A stretch of DNA of 60,000 bases from Polytrichum commune. Taxonomy: Eukaryota > Streptophyta > Polytrichopsida > Polytrichales > Polytrichaceae. The notes beneath the pieces are model-generated. The model saw only the letters and a list, made by a program, of their open reading frames with translations, ran no database searches and was not told where the DNA came from. The stretch is from NCBI GenBank assembly GCA_950295325.1, contig OX485807.1:12367001-12427000 (forward strand), in the 5' to 3' direction. A program made the position numbers and the translations under genes. Shown here piece by piece: positions 24,986 through 37,874 of the stretch. Numbering within the stretch: the first letter of the stretch is position 1; each line of letters starts with the position of its first letter.

Positions 24986-25812
24986 GGACCGCATCTAGAG
25001 TGATGAAAAATTTACAACAGTTTTCATGACTTTGAGTGGGGACGTTAAAGTGGGTGTTAGTTTTGGATTTTCTAAAATCATCCTCATGGATTGGATATAG
25101 TAGTATTGAGGGCATTACCATTTCACTCTTATATCATTTGAGGTTGTTTTCACTGTCAAGATTACGCTCTGATATCCCAATGATAGAATAATCCAGGAGG
25201 TGTCCAAGTCTAGTTTTTGGTTGGTGTTACTTTCTTGATGGTTGTATTATTATATTTGAGGTGATCTTTTTCCTTTCTAGACATCAACATGTGAGTTTAG
25301 CCCATCTACAAAAGAAAAAAAGAAAAAAAAAATTGAGTTTATATACTATGGTTCCCTAGGCTTACTTTGGACACATGTCAAATATGGGTTGTTTTGACAA
25401 ATTTATTCCACAAAAAACACGTTTCCCAAGTACTCAAATCCAAACAGTAAATAAAGAGATGCATACATTTAGAAACAAGTAGTTCTTTTTCAAATATTTT
25501 TTCCAATTTAGTTTTAATTGGACCTATCCACATCTACTTGCCTCAGTGTGAAAACACCTTCAAAATGTCCAAATATATGTCCAAAAACCCTTGATGGCAC
25601 CATGTTTTTGAAAGGTACAAAATAGCAAATCACTATCAAATGATTTTTTTATTTTATTTTACCAGAAGATAAAGACTTGCAAGACTGAACCCCTCAAGGT
25701 TTATGAATCATTGTTTGGCTTTGAACAAAGTCCATGCACCAAATAAAAAATGTGAGAAAATCCAAATATAGCTTTATGGTCTTTTAGTGGTTAAAGTTCC
25801 AACCACCATTCT

Positions 25813-25950
25813 TGCGCATGTTCTACCCACGTACATTTCAAAATTTAGATTTCGACACTAGTAGTTGAACCTAACATGTTCTTCACATTTGTAGTAGTTG
25901 TGGCGGAGTAGGTGGAGGTGTAGGGATAGAAAGAGGAAAGATAAATTAAA
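25813..25950 (+). repeat. Direct repeat, copy 2 (partner at 24771-24905)
   Basis: Same order of blocks as the partner, with about 85-90% identity over the central part by eye. Confidence 0.6.
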
Positions 25951-26229
25951 GAAGAGAAAAATGCTCTTTTGTACATGGGTTGGGATGGCAAACACCAAGG
26001 CTTTGTAGGGCAATAATAAATATTACCCATCTTCGAACACTTAGCACTCAAGGGGCCCAAATATAGTATATTTCTATTTTAAATCAAATGTTTCTAAGAG
26101 TATTTGATGAAAAAAATGACGATGTCGCTAGTTCCAACTGTATGGATGTAGATCAAAGTTCATCTTGTGCCAATTTCTTTGTAATTTCATTCCAAAGCAA
26201 GCATTTGATTTGGTCAACATATTATAAAA

Positions 26230-26590
26230 CACCTTTGATGTGACTTGGAACACCGATGCTTTTGAACGGTCGTCTTATCTCTAAATTCTTTCATTTGAGT
26301 TCATGTAAGATAATATATCAAAACATGATATTTTATTATAATCATGAAAATGATTAGATAAAGTGAACATGCAAGGGAAACTTTTCACTTGCCCCCTCCA
26401 AATGGCACATATCAATATTAAAATCAAAAATATAAATAATATCCATATCCATATTTAAATTATACCATATTTGACAACACAAATTATGTATTCTAATCAA
26501 ATATACCGATATTTTTTTGTTTTTTCCTTATTTGATACCTAAATCATATACCATCGTCAATGGTTAGGTGGAGCATCGTGGAGCCTTAAA
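26230..26590 (+). repeat. Dispersed ~360 bp repeat, copy 1
   Basis: Direct-orientation match to 37085-37465. Shared blocks include ATTCTTTCATTTGAGTTCAT, ATGAAAATGATT, AAGTGAACATG, ACATATTTGACAA and GTCAATGGTTRGGTGGRGCA. A C-rich patch (CCCCCTCC here, a longer C/A run in copy 2) lies in the middle of both. Confidence 0.65.
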
Positions 26591-26787
26591 TTTGCTATAG
26601 CAATGCCAAATATGATCCCCCTTATTCAATTCATTAGTTGAGGGGACCAGTCACGGGAGAGACTAAGAGGGTAAGTCATCCTTTGTGTATCATGCCCCTA
26701 TAGAGTAGAGGTAAGTCTCAGTAAAGGTGAAGTGTTAGTGAAAGTGGTATTTTTCATGTGGTTGTTAAAAAAACGTTATCCTCAAGA

Positions 26788-27062
26788 GTTCACTACTTAA
26801 TGATCACTTGATAATACACACATTACCAATTGTTGTTCATGTGTATTGATGTTTGACATTTGTAAACGAATGAAATTTCAAAAGATTGACAATTCAATAA
26901 TTTTTGCACTAGAATGAGATATCTATCTTCACAATCAATCCAAATTAAATTAACCAATTTAAAAATACACATTAGAATGACTTGATAATTCATTTAAAAT
27001 TTTAAATGCTTGTGATTGGAAAGACATACACCTTTGTATCAGATTGATTTCTATGAAGCTAA
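26788..27062 (+). repeat. Left arm of a ~275 bp inverted repeat
   Basis: Begins GAGTTCACTACTTAATGATC. Matched in reverse complement by 30733-31010, with shared blocks ACACATTACCAATTGTT, GAAATTTCAAAAGATTG and CTTGATAATTCATTTAAA. The arms enclose about 3.7 kb with no recognisable transposase. Confidence 0.65.
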
Positions 27063-28471
27063 TGTTTTTAAAGAAGACTTCAAGATCTATTTTCACATAT
27101 TAGACATAGACTTAAGAGCAAGTTGTGATAAGCTTTTGAAGTGAGGTGTATTCATCTACTTAAGATCATTACAATTGAAACACTTTGAAAAAAAATAGCT
27201 ATTCTCCACTGGCTTAAAAAGATGGATTAGAGTGTAGGTTTAATACAACAAATAAGACATGAATAAAAAATTTATATTTATATTTATATTTATAAAGTAA
27301 TGGTAATCTTACTGGTTCTTAAAAAATACCAACACTCAAACAATGAAGAAAACTACGTCGTGGGTTCTTAGACCAAAGTGGGGTTGATTGAAGTTGAAGG
27401 AGGTCGAAGGATATTGAAACTAAAGTCTTGGGTAATAGAAGATAGAGGTAGAGGAATTCGGACCTCTGAAGATCTGAGATCAAAGTTGCAACAAAAAAAC
27501 ATGAGTGATAATCAAATGAACCTTAAACCCCTCTTATAAATGGTTGCATCAAATCCTTGATTTTTTCCTCTAGAAGTTCCACTTGTGTTCAATACTCATC
27601 CAAAAAATTCAACCACCATTTGACTTTCATGTAATAAATTCATCCATCATTAACTTAATGTATCAAAAGACATTTATCAAAATGAAATCTCACATCGCTG
27701 AGAAAAATATGCAAAGTCAAAAGGGCCTTCTATTAGTCAACTTGACTTGTTTGACACGTAACCATCTCGGATCCTCTAAATAAATAAATAAATCACATTC
27801 TTATCTACGATTTGTTATTTGATTTTAGGTTTCCAAATCATAATAAATCTATAATGATTTTTTGATGTCCGTTGTTTTAGAATTTTACCTACTACCTAAG
27901 CTTATATTCATTCTAAAAATCTCCAACTGACCAAATCATTTACTTTCTACCCCTAATTTCCATGTCGACAAGGTTAATTAATTAAGGAATCAATCAAATT
28001 GTTTAAATATGTATATATTTAATTGGGCTTTTAAAGAAATTTTTTGGAAGCATTCGCATGTATTTTCAAACACAAGCATTTGATCATCATTTTCAAGTGT
28101 GTATGTTTTAAATGAATAGAGTGCACTCTAGGGACCTAAATTGTGTGCACGTTGTGTTGATATGTGAATTATAATCTTGTAAGTTTAAGTTTTAGATTTG
28201 ACATTATATCAATAAAAACTACAATTTATAACTACTATATGCCCATGTGAAAGAAGAACATATACCAAGTTAACCATAAGGTCCTCAAAAATAGTGAATG
28301 TTAGAAGATTCCATAGTAGTAGGGTCCACAATATTTACCTTCTGATATTTACTTCTCCAATATAATACCTCCCCTAAAAACACCTTATGTTCTCACGTGT
28401 TTCCACTTAATTCAAAAGAGTAACCCTCCTAAGAGTAGAGGCCACAACCACTTTCTTCATCAGTTTCAGAG
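27063..28471. other. AT-rich interior between inverted arms
   Basis: No coding sequence recognised. 27340-27440 weakly resembles the reverse complement of 34100-34200 (GGGTTCTTAGACCAAAGTGG against GAGTTCTTGAACCAAAAGTG). Short TTTATA repeats occur near 27278-27295. Confidence 0.4.
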
Positions 28472-28682
28472 CTCACATGAATATCTTATTCATTTTCAAA
28501 TCAAAGATCTTCATGCTCGTTAAACGGTCATGTAGGTCACCCCCAATTACATTGACTATTGAACCTAGAATGGTCATAATATCTTAAGAACACATTCCAA
28601 TCTCTTTTACACACATGTGTCCTTGGTATCCGTTTTTGGAGGTAAAACTAACCACATATCATTCAAATATATGAGTCCAGTC
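28472..28682 (+). repeat. Single arm of the foldback family F7
   Basis: Resembles both arms of the foldback at 43142-43570: CACATGAATATCTTATT, GGTCA---CCCCCCAATTA, ACACATGTGT and AACCACATATCATTCAAATA blocks in order. A shorter piece lies at about 2130-2225. Confidence 0.45.
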
Positions 28683-29433
28683 AAGAAAAGTAATAAAAAA
28701 AATAAGAGTTGTATGCCTTAGTGCTTGCAAGACAATTAAATTAGCATAGGTGAATGATGAATAGTGTGGGCCACCCTATAACAAATTTTGAGTGTAGTCA
28801 CAAGATGCCCAATTCATAGCAATGAGCAATGAATTCGGTTAGTGAAGTTCGTGTTCTTGGGCGACCCAATCTCAAGCACGGGAGAAAATGCGGCATTGGT
28901 TTCTTAGAAAATGGTGGTTGCTTGACTCCACCCTCCCGGTAATTCCCAAGCCTTTGCCACACAAGTTAACAACCTACTCCGGATTTGTTACTTGAATGTG
29001 TGGTTTTGTGACCTTGATTCTTAGCTTAATAAATTAAGAGGACGTCAATTTAACCCAAAATGGTTAAGAACAAGACGCAAATTTGACCCATGATACCATG
29101 TCACATGACATGATAATCGGTAACTTGTCCAAGTGGAGGGCACTTCCACTTACACTACTCTATTCACGCAGAGGGCATTTCATTCATGACGTATATGGTT
29201 TATGTTTGTGAGTAGAGAGGTAATGTCCCGTAGTGGGTGGAGAGTCGATGGATGTCTTGTTGCTATCGCAGCTCGTTATCCATTCTCCTCTCGTCCATTA
29301 TGTGGTTCCAAATAGTTTTATGAACAAAACTTTAACACTAAGAAATTTATATTATGAACTTTGAAGTCCTCCTTGTGATATTTAGCTTTTGGCATACTAT
29401 GATATGGAAATGGAAACTTAAGGGCATTGTGAA

Positions 29434-29436
<3 letters not shown>

Positions 29437-29465
<29 letters not shown>
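29437..29465 (+). repeat. (CT)n microsatellite
   Basis: Uninterrupted CT dinucleotide run at the end of the ~1.15 kb repeat copy 1. The opposite-orientation copy ends in an AG run at 40102-40121. Confidence 0.95.
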
Positions 29466-29469
<4 letters not shown>

Positions 29470-30603
29470 GCCAAATGTTCACTCTAAGCTCATGAACCTT
29501 CACTTTATACACCTTGCAAACGATTCTTTTTTTTGTTATAATAATAATAATAAAAGACGGACGTTGAATCATGAAATACCTCTTATATACACATGGAAAG
29601 CAAATATAATTACCATGTGAATTGATTTTTCATGAGTATGGATGAATGGAACAAAGTAACCAGAGTTAAGGACGTGGAACACGTCTTTAACCCATGGTAA
29701 ACTTAGGGTTTGACAGAACTTACCATGGGTAAGATCTTCAATATAAAGCCTCAAACCCTAAAAGAGGCTTTTTTTTACCATTCACACAAGAGCTTGGTGC
29801 GGTAACTTAGTGCACACTTACTGGGATACTAGATACGTGTGTTAAGTAAAGGATACTAGAGCTATTCACCAAGCGGAGTATTCTACTTGTGGTGATACAC
29901 TCATGGCTAAGGAACATGTTTGAACACCCATTTGACATTGTGCAATGAGTGTTACTATTTGAAATACTATTATGCATTTGATGTAGTTTAATGTGTGCGA
30001 CATGGATAGCAATTGGGTCCTGTTGTTATTTACCTCGTGTATGTAACTAATCCTCAATTATTTGTGGTTGGTTGCATGGGCACAGGTGAGGCAGGCCCTT
30101 CACACTCTCAATACAATGATGTATTGTGACTATGACATATTATGCATTTCCTTTGGTTAAGGCTACTAAGCATATATCCTGGTATGTATTCCATATATAT
30201 GGTAGATAGGTTACTTATATGTTGGAGCAATGCATGAAGATAGGTGATTAAATCTACCAAGGTATGGAATAGTCAGCCATAGTTTGTTATTGGTACTTAT
30301 GAACAATATATGAATACTGAAACCCTAAGTATGATGCAAATACTTATGAGGCGCAGTATGACATACTATAGCATGTTTATGTTGTTTACATACAATTAGA
30401 CATGAGTACAAACATTAAGCATTGTGCATTGTTAGCATTAAGGTACTATATAGGAAGGTTTTGGTTTGAAAGACTGAGTGTTATGAGGGTTCCCACCCAC
30501 CCACCCTTGCAAAGCAATGAGGAAGATATTGAAGGATTAGGCCTCTGGAAAAAGGAAGTTCAAGCTTTGCATAAAGCATTGAAAAGTCGGCTCTCTCTCT
30601 GCG
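29437..30603 (+). repeat. ~1.15 kb dispersed repeat, copy 1
   Basis: Reverse complement of 38985-40121, recognisable along the whole length. Shared blocks include ACTTACCATGGGTAAG/TTCTTACC, TCCTCAATTATTTGTGGTTG, ATGCATTTGATGT, CCCACCCACCCACCCTTG and AGGAAGTTCAA. One end has a CT microsatellite (29437-29465); the other ends near another short CT run (about 30591-30600). No conserved open frame is shared by the two copies. The element type is unknown. Confidence 0.75.
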
Positions 30604-30732
30604 AGTGTCAATTTCTTTGCCAGTGATACGACTTGCAAATCCTTCATTAAAGTGTTTATTCATGTGCACATATGTCAAAATTATTGCAAGCATACGTACT
30701 TTATTGCAACGCTTTGCAATTATTTTGCAGCA

Positions 30733-31010
30733 TTGCTCATTGATCAATCCAATACAAGGTTGTCCGCCTCGTCAATCACAATATTTAGTTTTTAAATGAA
30801 TTATCAAGTCAATTATCACTTTTTAAATTGGTTAATGTATTTTGGATTGATTATGAAGATAGATTTGTCATTCCAGTTCGAAAGAACTTATTGAATTGAC
30901 AATCTTTTGAAATTTCAATCATTTACAAATGTGAAACATCAATACACATGAACAATTGGTAATGTGTATATTATTAATTGATCATTAAGTAGTGAACCCT
31001 TAGATGAAAA
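30733..31010 (-). repeat. Right arm of a ~275 bp inverted repeat
   Basis: Reverse complement begins AGGGTTCACTACTTAATGAT and follows 26788-27062 to its inner end. Similarity fades just outside both outer ends. Confidence 0.65.
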
Positions 31011-31689
31011 CCCCGCCAATATTATATTGCAAAACAAATACATGGTTGATGCCTAGGTACGCACACATCATCCAACATAGTAGATTAAGGGGCAACCAAA
31101 AATATTCACAAAATTAAGAAATTGAATATCATACTATTTGATGAGAAATATCCAAACCTCCCCGTTTCTCACCTCCAACCAATGCTACTTCTTTCTCCAA
31201 TTGAGTGTAAGCTTACACAAAATTGGCAACCTAGCTACAACCAAGTAAATGTAACAAAATCAAAGCAAATTAATACTCCCCCTGTAAGCCCTACCCTCCT
31301 ATCCTCTCCTCTCTCTCCCTTTTCCTTCCCACCTTGTTCTGTCCATTGGTCTTCCTTGCCCTCATATGCATTGTACATTGTTTTCATTGAAGCACTAGTA
31401 ATTAGAGGTATGTAATAAGCTAGTTTAAATTAGTTCAAACAAACCCATGTAAACTCAAAATATTTTTCCTTGGGAATCGCAATTATCCCATTGGACAAAG
31501 GGGCTCTATTGTTTGGGAAGGAATGCCTATCATAACCCCCCCCCCCTCCCCCCTTAAGACACTCATTGTAAACCTCGCCCGCCATCCTCCCCAACCATGT
31601 TGAGGAGGAGGGCAAAACCATGTTTGGGGCCACCATGGAGTGGGGGGAGCAACTTGAAGAGGACGGGGCGGCATATTGTGTAATGTGAA

Positions 31690-32338
31690 AAGTGAGGGGG
31701 CTAGTTTGTGGAGCATTCAACCTCCCCTCTCCACAAGTAGGCATCTTGGAATGATATTGATAACCTTTGAAAGGGACTGGGTTTGATCCACCAACCCCTC
31801 TAGATTGAAAACCCTCATGTGCAACAAACCACATCATTCCAAAAATTTTGGTCCACATTTTTTTGCTTTTTTTGAAGCATTCTACCCATTGCGTCCTGCA
31901 GGTTGAGTGAATGCCAATGTAGGGTGAAGAGTGAGGGGGCTAGTTGTGGAGCATTCAACCTCCCCTCCCCACACTTAGGCATCTTGGAATGATATTGATA
32001 CCCTTTGAAAGGGATTAGGTTTGAACCACCAACCCCTCCTAGCTCCTCCTCTAGACACATAGGCTCTCGAAAAATAAAAATAAAGTGGACTAGAAAGTGT
32101 GGAATGTTTGTTTCAACAACAAAACCAAGATTTCACAATTTCTAGTCCACTTTATTTTTTACTTTTTGAGAGCCTCCTGCCCTTTGGCCTAAATGTTCTT
32201 TAGTGGAGTGTGGAGCATGAAGGGTCAGTGGGCTGGTTGTTGAGCATTGAACCTCCCTCCCCACAAGTAGGCATGTTGGAATGAGATTGATACACTTTGA
32301 CATGGGTTAAGTTTGATCAAGCCTCGATCAACTAGTCC
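31690..32338 (+). repeat. Tandem triplication, unit ~240-300 bp
   Basis: Three cores start at about 31690, 31930 and 32226. Each runs from G(T/G)G-GGGCT-GTTG-(G/T)GAGCATT through ACCTCCC, AGTAGGCAT-TTGGAATGA and ATTGATA to GGGTTTGAT/GGTTTGAA. The spacers after cores 2 and 3 hold hairpins. The array starts downstream of a C-rich tract at about 31537-31554. Confidence 0.65.
32061..32175. repeat. Hairpin in the triplicated array (spacer 2)
   Basis: The left arm runs AGGCTCTC, AAAAATAAA, TAAAGTGGACTAGAAA; the right arm is its reverse complement, ending GAGAGCCT. Each arm is ~45-55 bp around an AAC-rich loop. Likely a MITE-like foldback. Confidence 0.7.
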
Positions 32339-32361
32339 TTTTGTACTCATAAACTTCATGT

Positions 32362-32477
32362 GTAGGCTAAAGAACTTTAAAAAAAAAAAAAGGCCAAAAA
32401 GTTTGGAATGTGTGTTTTGGAAACGAAACACACATTCCACATTTTATGATCCACTTTGTTTTTCCTTTTTTTAGCCT
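32362..32477. repeat. Hairpin in the triplicated array (spacer 3)
   Basis: The outer TAGGCTAAA and inner GGAATGTGTGTTT are matched by AAACACACATTCC and TTTAGCCT. The layout matches the hairpin at 32061-32175, so this is a second, diverged copy of the same foldback. Confidence 0.65.
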
Positions 32478-32939
32478 CCTACCCTATAGCTTGTTGGCTC
32501 TTGAGTGTTCTATGATGTATGTGGTTTTATGTTGAATTGGTTTTTGTAATGCATATTGGAAAACAAAAAAATGGCACAATAAGTGGAATATAGTCTGGCT
32601 TGCAATACTTAATTTCCATTCTTGTTTTTTTGTTTAAAAATTGAAAATTAAAGACAAGACACTAGTAGACAAGAGATCCCCAATTCTTGATTTGGAGGCT
32701 ATGGATGATGTGGTGAAGAAAACAATGGGAGCTTGAAGGTCTAAGGAATTCGACAAATTCCTTGCAATAGCAAATCTGGAAAATGAAATGGATTTTCTTA
32801 ATGAGGTAAGCATATGCATATTTGAAATATAGTTTAAATGTAATGAGATATTTGTTTATAATGACCGGCTTGCTGGTTTGCAAGTAAACACACACTTGAG
32901 CAACAATCCTAAACCTGAAATGTCTTTAGAGAAATTATA

Positions 32940-33574
32940 GAAGATTGTAACTACTCCTATCCATGGCAAATACAAAGGAAATTGGTTGTCGTGGGATTCC
33001 ACTCCAATGTCACGTGAATCCCTAAGGTTTCTACCACCTGAATTTAGGGACTTTGACCTTGATGTTTGGTTGGTTAAAGCTAGTTTATTGGCACATGATT
33101 ACATCCATTGGAATTCATATGTTGTATTTTTGTTCTTGGTTTCATTTTTTTATATACGTTTCTTTTTCTCATGGTGTATTTTGACGTCCCAATTGGAGGA
33201 TGTGGTCATTGGCGGGTTTAATGGCATTATGCCTAAGTTGGGCATGGTCGATTGGGATAATATTCACAAATGTGTACTAGACTTTGTAGAACATTGGCGA
33301 TGTCTCCTATGGACAAAGGCTTTATTCCACTTAGGGGGAGATACCTTTCAAAAAATTCACAATATTATCGAATTATCCTGGAAGGTTATTAGCTATGAGG
33401 TGTGTGATGTATAGGTGTGTTTCAAGTTATGAATTTTTTTTAAAAGTATTTTCATATAATATCACCTTGATTGACTACACAATTTGTTTTGTTTTGTAGG
33501 TGCCTCACAAGGAAGTTGCATACTTGCAAAGCTATTCCATTTCAAGTTCATCCATCGTTCTTGGGTTGGCATAG
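32940..33574 (+). pseudogene. Possible remnant of an unrecognised intron-containing gene
   Basis: A stretch of protein-like reading frame from about 32946 (KIVTTPIHGKYKGNWLSWD) runs to 33399. A putative donor GAG/GTGTGTG (33400) and acceptor TTTTGTAG (33499) then join in frame to a short tail ending at a stop at 33572-33574. The middle (about 33124-33195) is Phe/Tyr-rich and looks like an untranslated or inserted AT segment, not protein. Upstream of 32946 the frame closes. I do not recognise the protein, and no second copy is in the window. It could be a transposon-derived exon set or chance. Confidence 0.25.
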
Positions 33575-35134
33575 CTACTGACCATTGCATATTCTTAGCT
33601 TTGTAACTAATGTTGTGAACTCATAATTTTGCGGTTTTTAGTCTGTGGTTTATTGAATGTCTGACAAATTTATTTCAAGATAAAGAGACTCTAAAATTAT
33701 CAATGGTGCCTTCATAAGAATTGGAAGAAAAATCCAAGGAAGAACCAAAGTTGATTAGGAGAAGCAACAAATCCAAGAAAAAAATTGATACTATATAACC
33801 TAAACTTGCGGCATTTAGTGTACACAAAAATATTGTTAGATGATTTCCTAGAATTGAGTAAACTAAAGATGAATAAGAAGTAACTAAAATAATTAGATGA
33901 ATAATAAATAGATGAAATACTTAAATAGAAAACCGACAATAACTAAGTCTCTGAGAAGATGATCCAATGCAAGTGAGACGTGGTGAAGCAAAAAATTAAT
34001 GAAATGACTCACCTCACCACATGAAACAACCTTATTTAAAAGACATTAAATTTCCATTAGATTATCTTTTTTTCTTCGATTTCGATCGATTTTTCGGTCT
34101 TGGACCTTCGGAGATCCACATTGTTTCAATTCTAGTTTTTATTTCCTTCAACTCCAACCGCCTTTGACCTCGATCAAATCCACTTTTGGTTCAAGAACTC
34201 ATTACTTTGTTTATTTAGTAGTTTTGAATGACAATTTCTCTTAAGAAGAGGTAAAATTGTTATGTTCATTTTATAAAAATAAATTCTTATAGTTCATTCA
34301 ATTTTTATTTTTGGTGTTAATTTTTCACTCTAATTCATTTTCTTTTTTTAGTATATACTATTTTTTAATAAAATATCTTATTAATCAATGATCTTGAGCA
34401 AAAAAAAGACAATTGACTTCAAAAATCAATGACAGTTTGTTCTTAAGTCCAATCCTAACAATTCTTATATATATTAAAGTCATATTTCTAACAAAATTAT
34501 TTTGATAGAGATTCACAATTCTTTGTAAAAGTTATAAGTATTTCCATAAGGCAATATCTGTTTTAGTATTGTTGGCTTTGTAGCTTCAACCCGGCTTGCT
34601 AGAATGTTCATTTTTTTTATGAATTTTAAATTTCCTAGGTAGAATTAAAATTTTTCTTTCTAGTTTAGCTAATTTTGATTCATTCTAAAAATATCACATG
34701 AAATTATAGGCATTTTCATGAGGCAACTCACAAAAACATTTCATCCTCATCTTTTCTTTAGAATAGTCAAGAATTTTAAAGGGTCATATTTGTTTTTACG
34801 CCACATTGTATTGAATTAGAGTAGTATAATTACATTAGAAGGGTCTAAATTACCTACTCCACAATAACTAAGCTTGGGTGGAGTAATTAGACATTTAGTA
34901 AAACTAATTATGAAATTTTCATTTACAAAGACTTCCGAATCTTATAATATTTTATTTGTGAACTAAAAATAACTGCACACCAACTCTTGGCTTGGAGATC
35001 CAAATGTTGCTTACTTTACCTTACAAGTGGGCACGTCAAAAAAATAATTAAAGTGATTTTTTGGAATTTGGAGTTTTATTCATTATTCAAATAAGTACTT
35101 TACAATATTCTAGATCATAGTTTATGTAAATTTT

Positions 35135-35450
35135 GCTCGTAGGTTGGCCATGCTCTTAAGATTGAAGTTTCATCTAACATTTACACATTTGGTGGATTTG
35201 ATTCGATCATCACCGATTTGCCAGATGGACTACCAGACTCAAATATATCATCTCCACCAAATACAGTCCCAAATAGAATGAACATAATCCTAAGAACATA
35301 GAAACATTATTTGAATTTCCATATGGTTTATTTTATTTTATTGATAACACTCCATTATTTTGTTTCTTCTAGAATTTGAAAATGTGAGGGACAAAACGCT
35401 ACATTATATGGTTTTTCATCGGCAAAGGATTGGTGGGCAATTAATGAGTT
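35135..35450 (+). pseudogene. Possible further exon-like remnants
   Basis: After TTGCTCGTAG (ending about 35142), a frame reads through VGHALKIEVSSNIYTFGGFD and continues to about 35285. After TTTCTTCTAG (ending about 35372), another frame reads for about 25 codons. Both follow acceptor-like pyrimidine-AG sequence and lie on the same strand as 32940-33574, so they could be later exons of the same decayed gene. There is no family match. Confidence 0.15.
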
Positions 35451-35492
35451 TTATGCATGCTCCCCTTCGGTTACAACACTAACGGTACATAA

Positions 35493-37084
35493 TGTCTCTA
35501 ACATTTTTATTTTTTATTTTTTGTCATTTGAAGTTTTGTATTTATTGTTTTATACTAAAATAATTGTGACATTTGCATACATGACAATTTCGGATCATAT
35601 TGTTCTTTCGTGATGAGCCCTGTCCATAATTTGTTTTCAACAAATGGGGTGGTCATTTTATGGCCAAGGTGGAATCACTAGATATCTTCTTCAATCATAC
35701 TACAATAAAGACGTAGTTAATGTAAGGAAATGTTCCATGGACATGTCCATGTTAGAAAGACCTAGACTATCTCCAATTTTTAATCAAAGCATTGACTAAG
35801 ATGAGAAATGTTGTCTTTGATGCTTATGTATCTATGGGTGAGAGTAATTGTTTGGCCTAACATCCATTGCATTCAGGTTAAACTCCATCATGAATGCTCA
35901 ATTGCTTACGGTATCAATGTCCATTTGTGTTGCAAGTGCATCCTATTCATGCTTGTTAACATAGTGGTCGGCTTTCTTGTTGCATTTGAGAAAGACTCCA
36001 TCATTTTCAATACCATATTAGCCCCTTTGCACAAGCCAACACCGTCTCCTTTGATTGGGAGCTTGCAATCCTCAAACATAGTCATAGGAATTGACAAAGA
36101 GCATGTTTGAAAAGTTCAAAGGAAATCATGATTGAGTGCATAAGTTTGTTGGCTTACACGGTTATAAGTCTTGTTTGTTATTGTGAATTATTTTGCCCTT
36201 CTTGGTTGTGTTGAACCTTCTTGTATGTTATGTGTGGGAAAATGAAGGAAGTAATATTCCCCCCTCACAAGCTTGTTCTCCCTAATTATGCCGAGTATGA
36301 GGTGGCACGGATGGCAACTGCCATTACACCTCCAAGACTAATTAGATTTGCACATTATGGTCTTTGTGTTTTGCCATTCGTTGATATAGGGGCTAAAGAA
36401 CATAACGGTAGTATTTAGGACTTTAAATATGGATTTGGGTACATGAGAAGTTCATAGATATGGCTTCTCCTATTTTGTGTGAGTGTGCATCCTGTCTTTG
36501 ATTTAGTGTGGCAATTATTTGGTATTATAAAATATCCATTAAAAGTGGATTGTGATTTGTGTGACACATTGTCATGTATCCTTGAACTTGAATGCCTTAC
36601 ACATTGGATTATTGGAATGGGTATCAATGAAATTGATTGAAATTGAGTACTTAAAATTTATGTCAATGTACTTAAGTTTACTTGTTCCACAATGCTTTCT
36701 AAGAGCAGTCTTGTTTGAGTATGTGCTTGCATATGTTTGAATGAATGGATGTGGAATCTACCAACAATATTAGATATGTTTTCTATCCTCTTCTGCCAAG
36801 TATGTATTTGTTGACTTTAATACATTATTTTGGCATTTATTGAGATTATGTATTTTTTTAATCCTTCCCACCCTTCTTAATAATGAACCTTAAAATTGTT
36901 ATTCTTTAAGCCACAATACCACAGTTATAGGATACTAGTGGGCCTATTACCAAATATATTGCCTTCCTCACCTCTCACAAATGACTGCTCATTGCTCATA
37001 AGATAGCACTTCCCTACCCCCTTGGCCATATGGCCATGGACATGGGATGATGACCAAACATCGCACATTAGTGTACTAAGAGCA
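35493..37084. other. Gene-free AT-rich DNA
   Basis: Open frames at 35808-36110 and 36221-36418 are short, with no recognisable content. Nothing else can be supported. Confidence 0.4.
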
Positions 37085-37465
37085 CAAATGTTCTTTTTTC
37101 TTTCTTTGATGTGGCTTGGAACCCCAATGCTTTTAAATAACCATTTTACTCCTAAATTCTTTCATTTGAGTTCATATAGGGTTATCATGAAACAAGATTT
37201 TTGAAATTATTATTATGAAAATGATTCTTCAAAGTGAACATGTAGGGGACAATTCTCATCCCCCCCACCCCGCCCCCCCACCCAAATGTTACATTTCAGA
37301 TAAAAAAGAGTAAACAATCTCAATATCCAAATTTAAGTTAGTACATATTTGACAATAAAAATCATAAAATTCTAAATATATACCAAATTTATTTGGTTTT
37401 TCTTTTCCACTCCCTAAATCATGTGTTGTTGTCAATGGTTGGGTGGGGCATTGCAGAGCCTTTAA
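37085..37465 (+). repeat. Dispersed ~360 bp repeat, copy 2
   Basis: Direct copy of 26230-26590, diverged by roughly a quarter. Its central C-rich patch (about 37260-37283) is longer than in copy 1. Confidence 0.65.
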
Positions 37466-37874
37466 TGTTAATTTGTTGAAACTTTGAGAAGATTTAAGTT
37501 CTATGACGTCCCTAAACCCTTGGGATTATGAGCATTTTGTTCTAAGTTCAAGTTCATGACATTGTTGGATCCTTAATTATATGTGTTGAGAATTTTAGGG
37601 TATGAAACTTCAAGAACTCTTGTATGAGAATTGCTTTGGAAGTTTTTATGGATTTGGTGAAAGGAAAGAAATATGAAAAAAGAAGAAAAGAAAAAGACAT
37701 TGATGTTCATGCACCGACGTGAATGTGAGCCCATATCCTTAAGTTGGTCATGGTTGCACATTATGGAGTAATGCTATCCTTTCATAGGGTGGGCTCTTCA
37801 TTTATGCATTGGATTACATTCTTCTAGCCAAAATACCCTCTTTAACAATCATCACACCAAGGGGAGTGAGGGCC

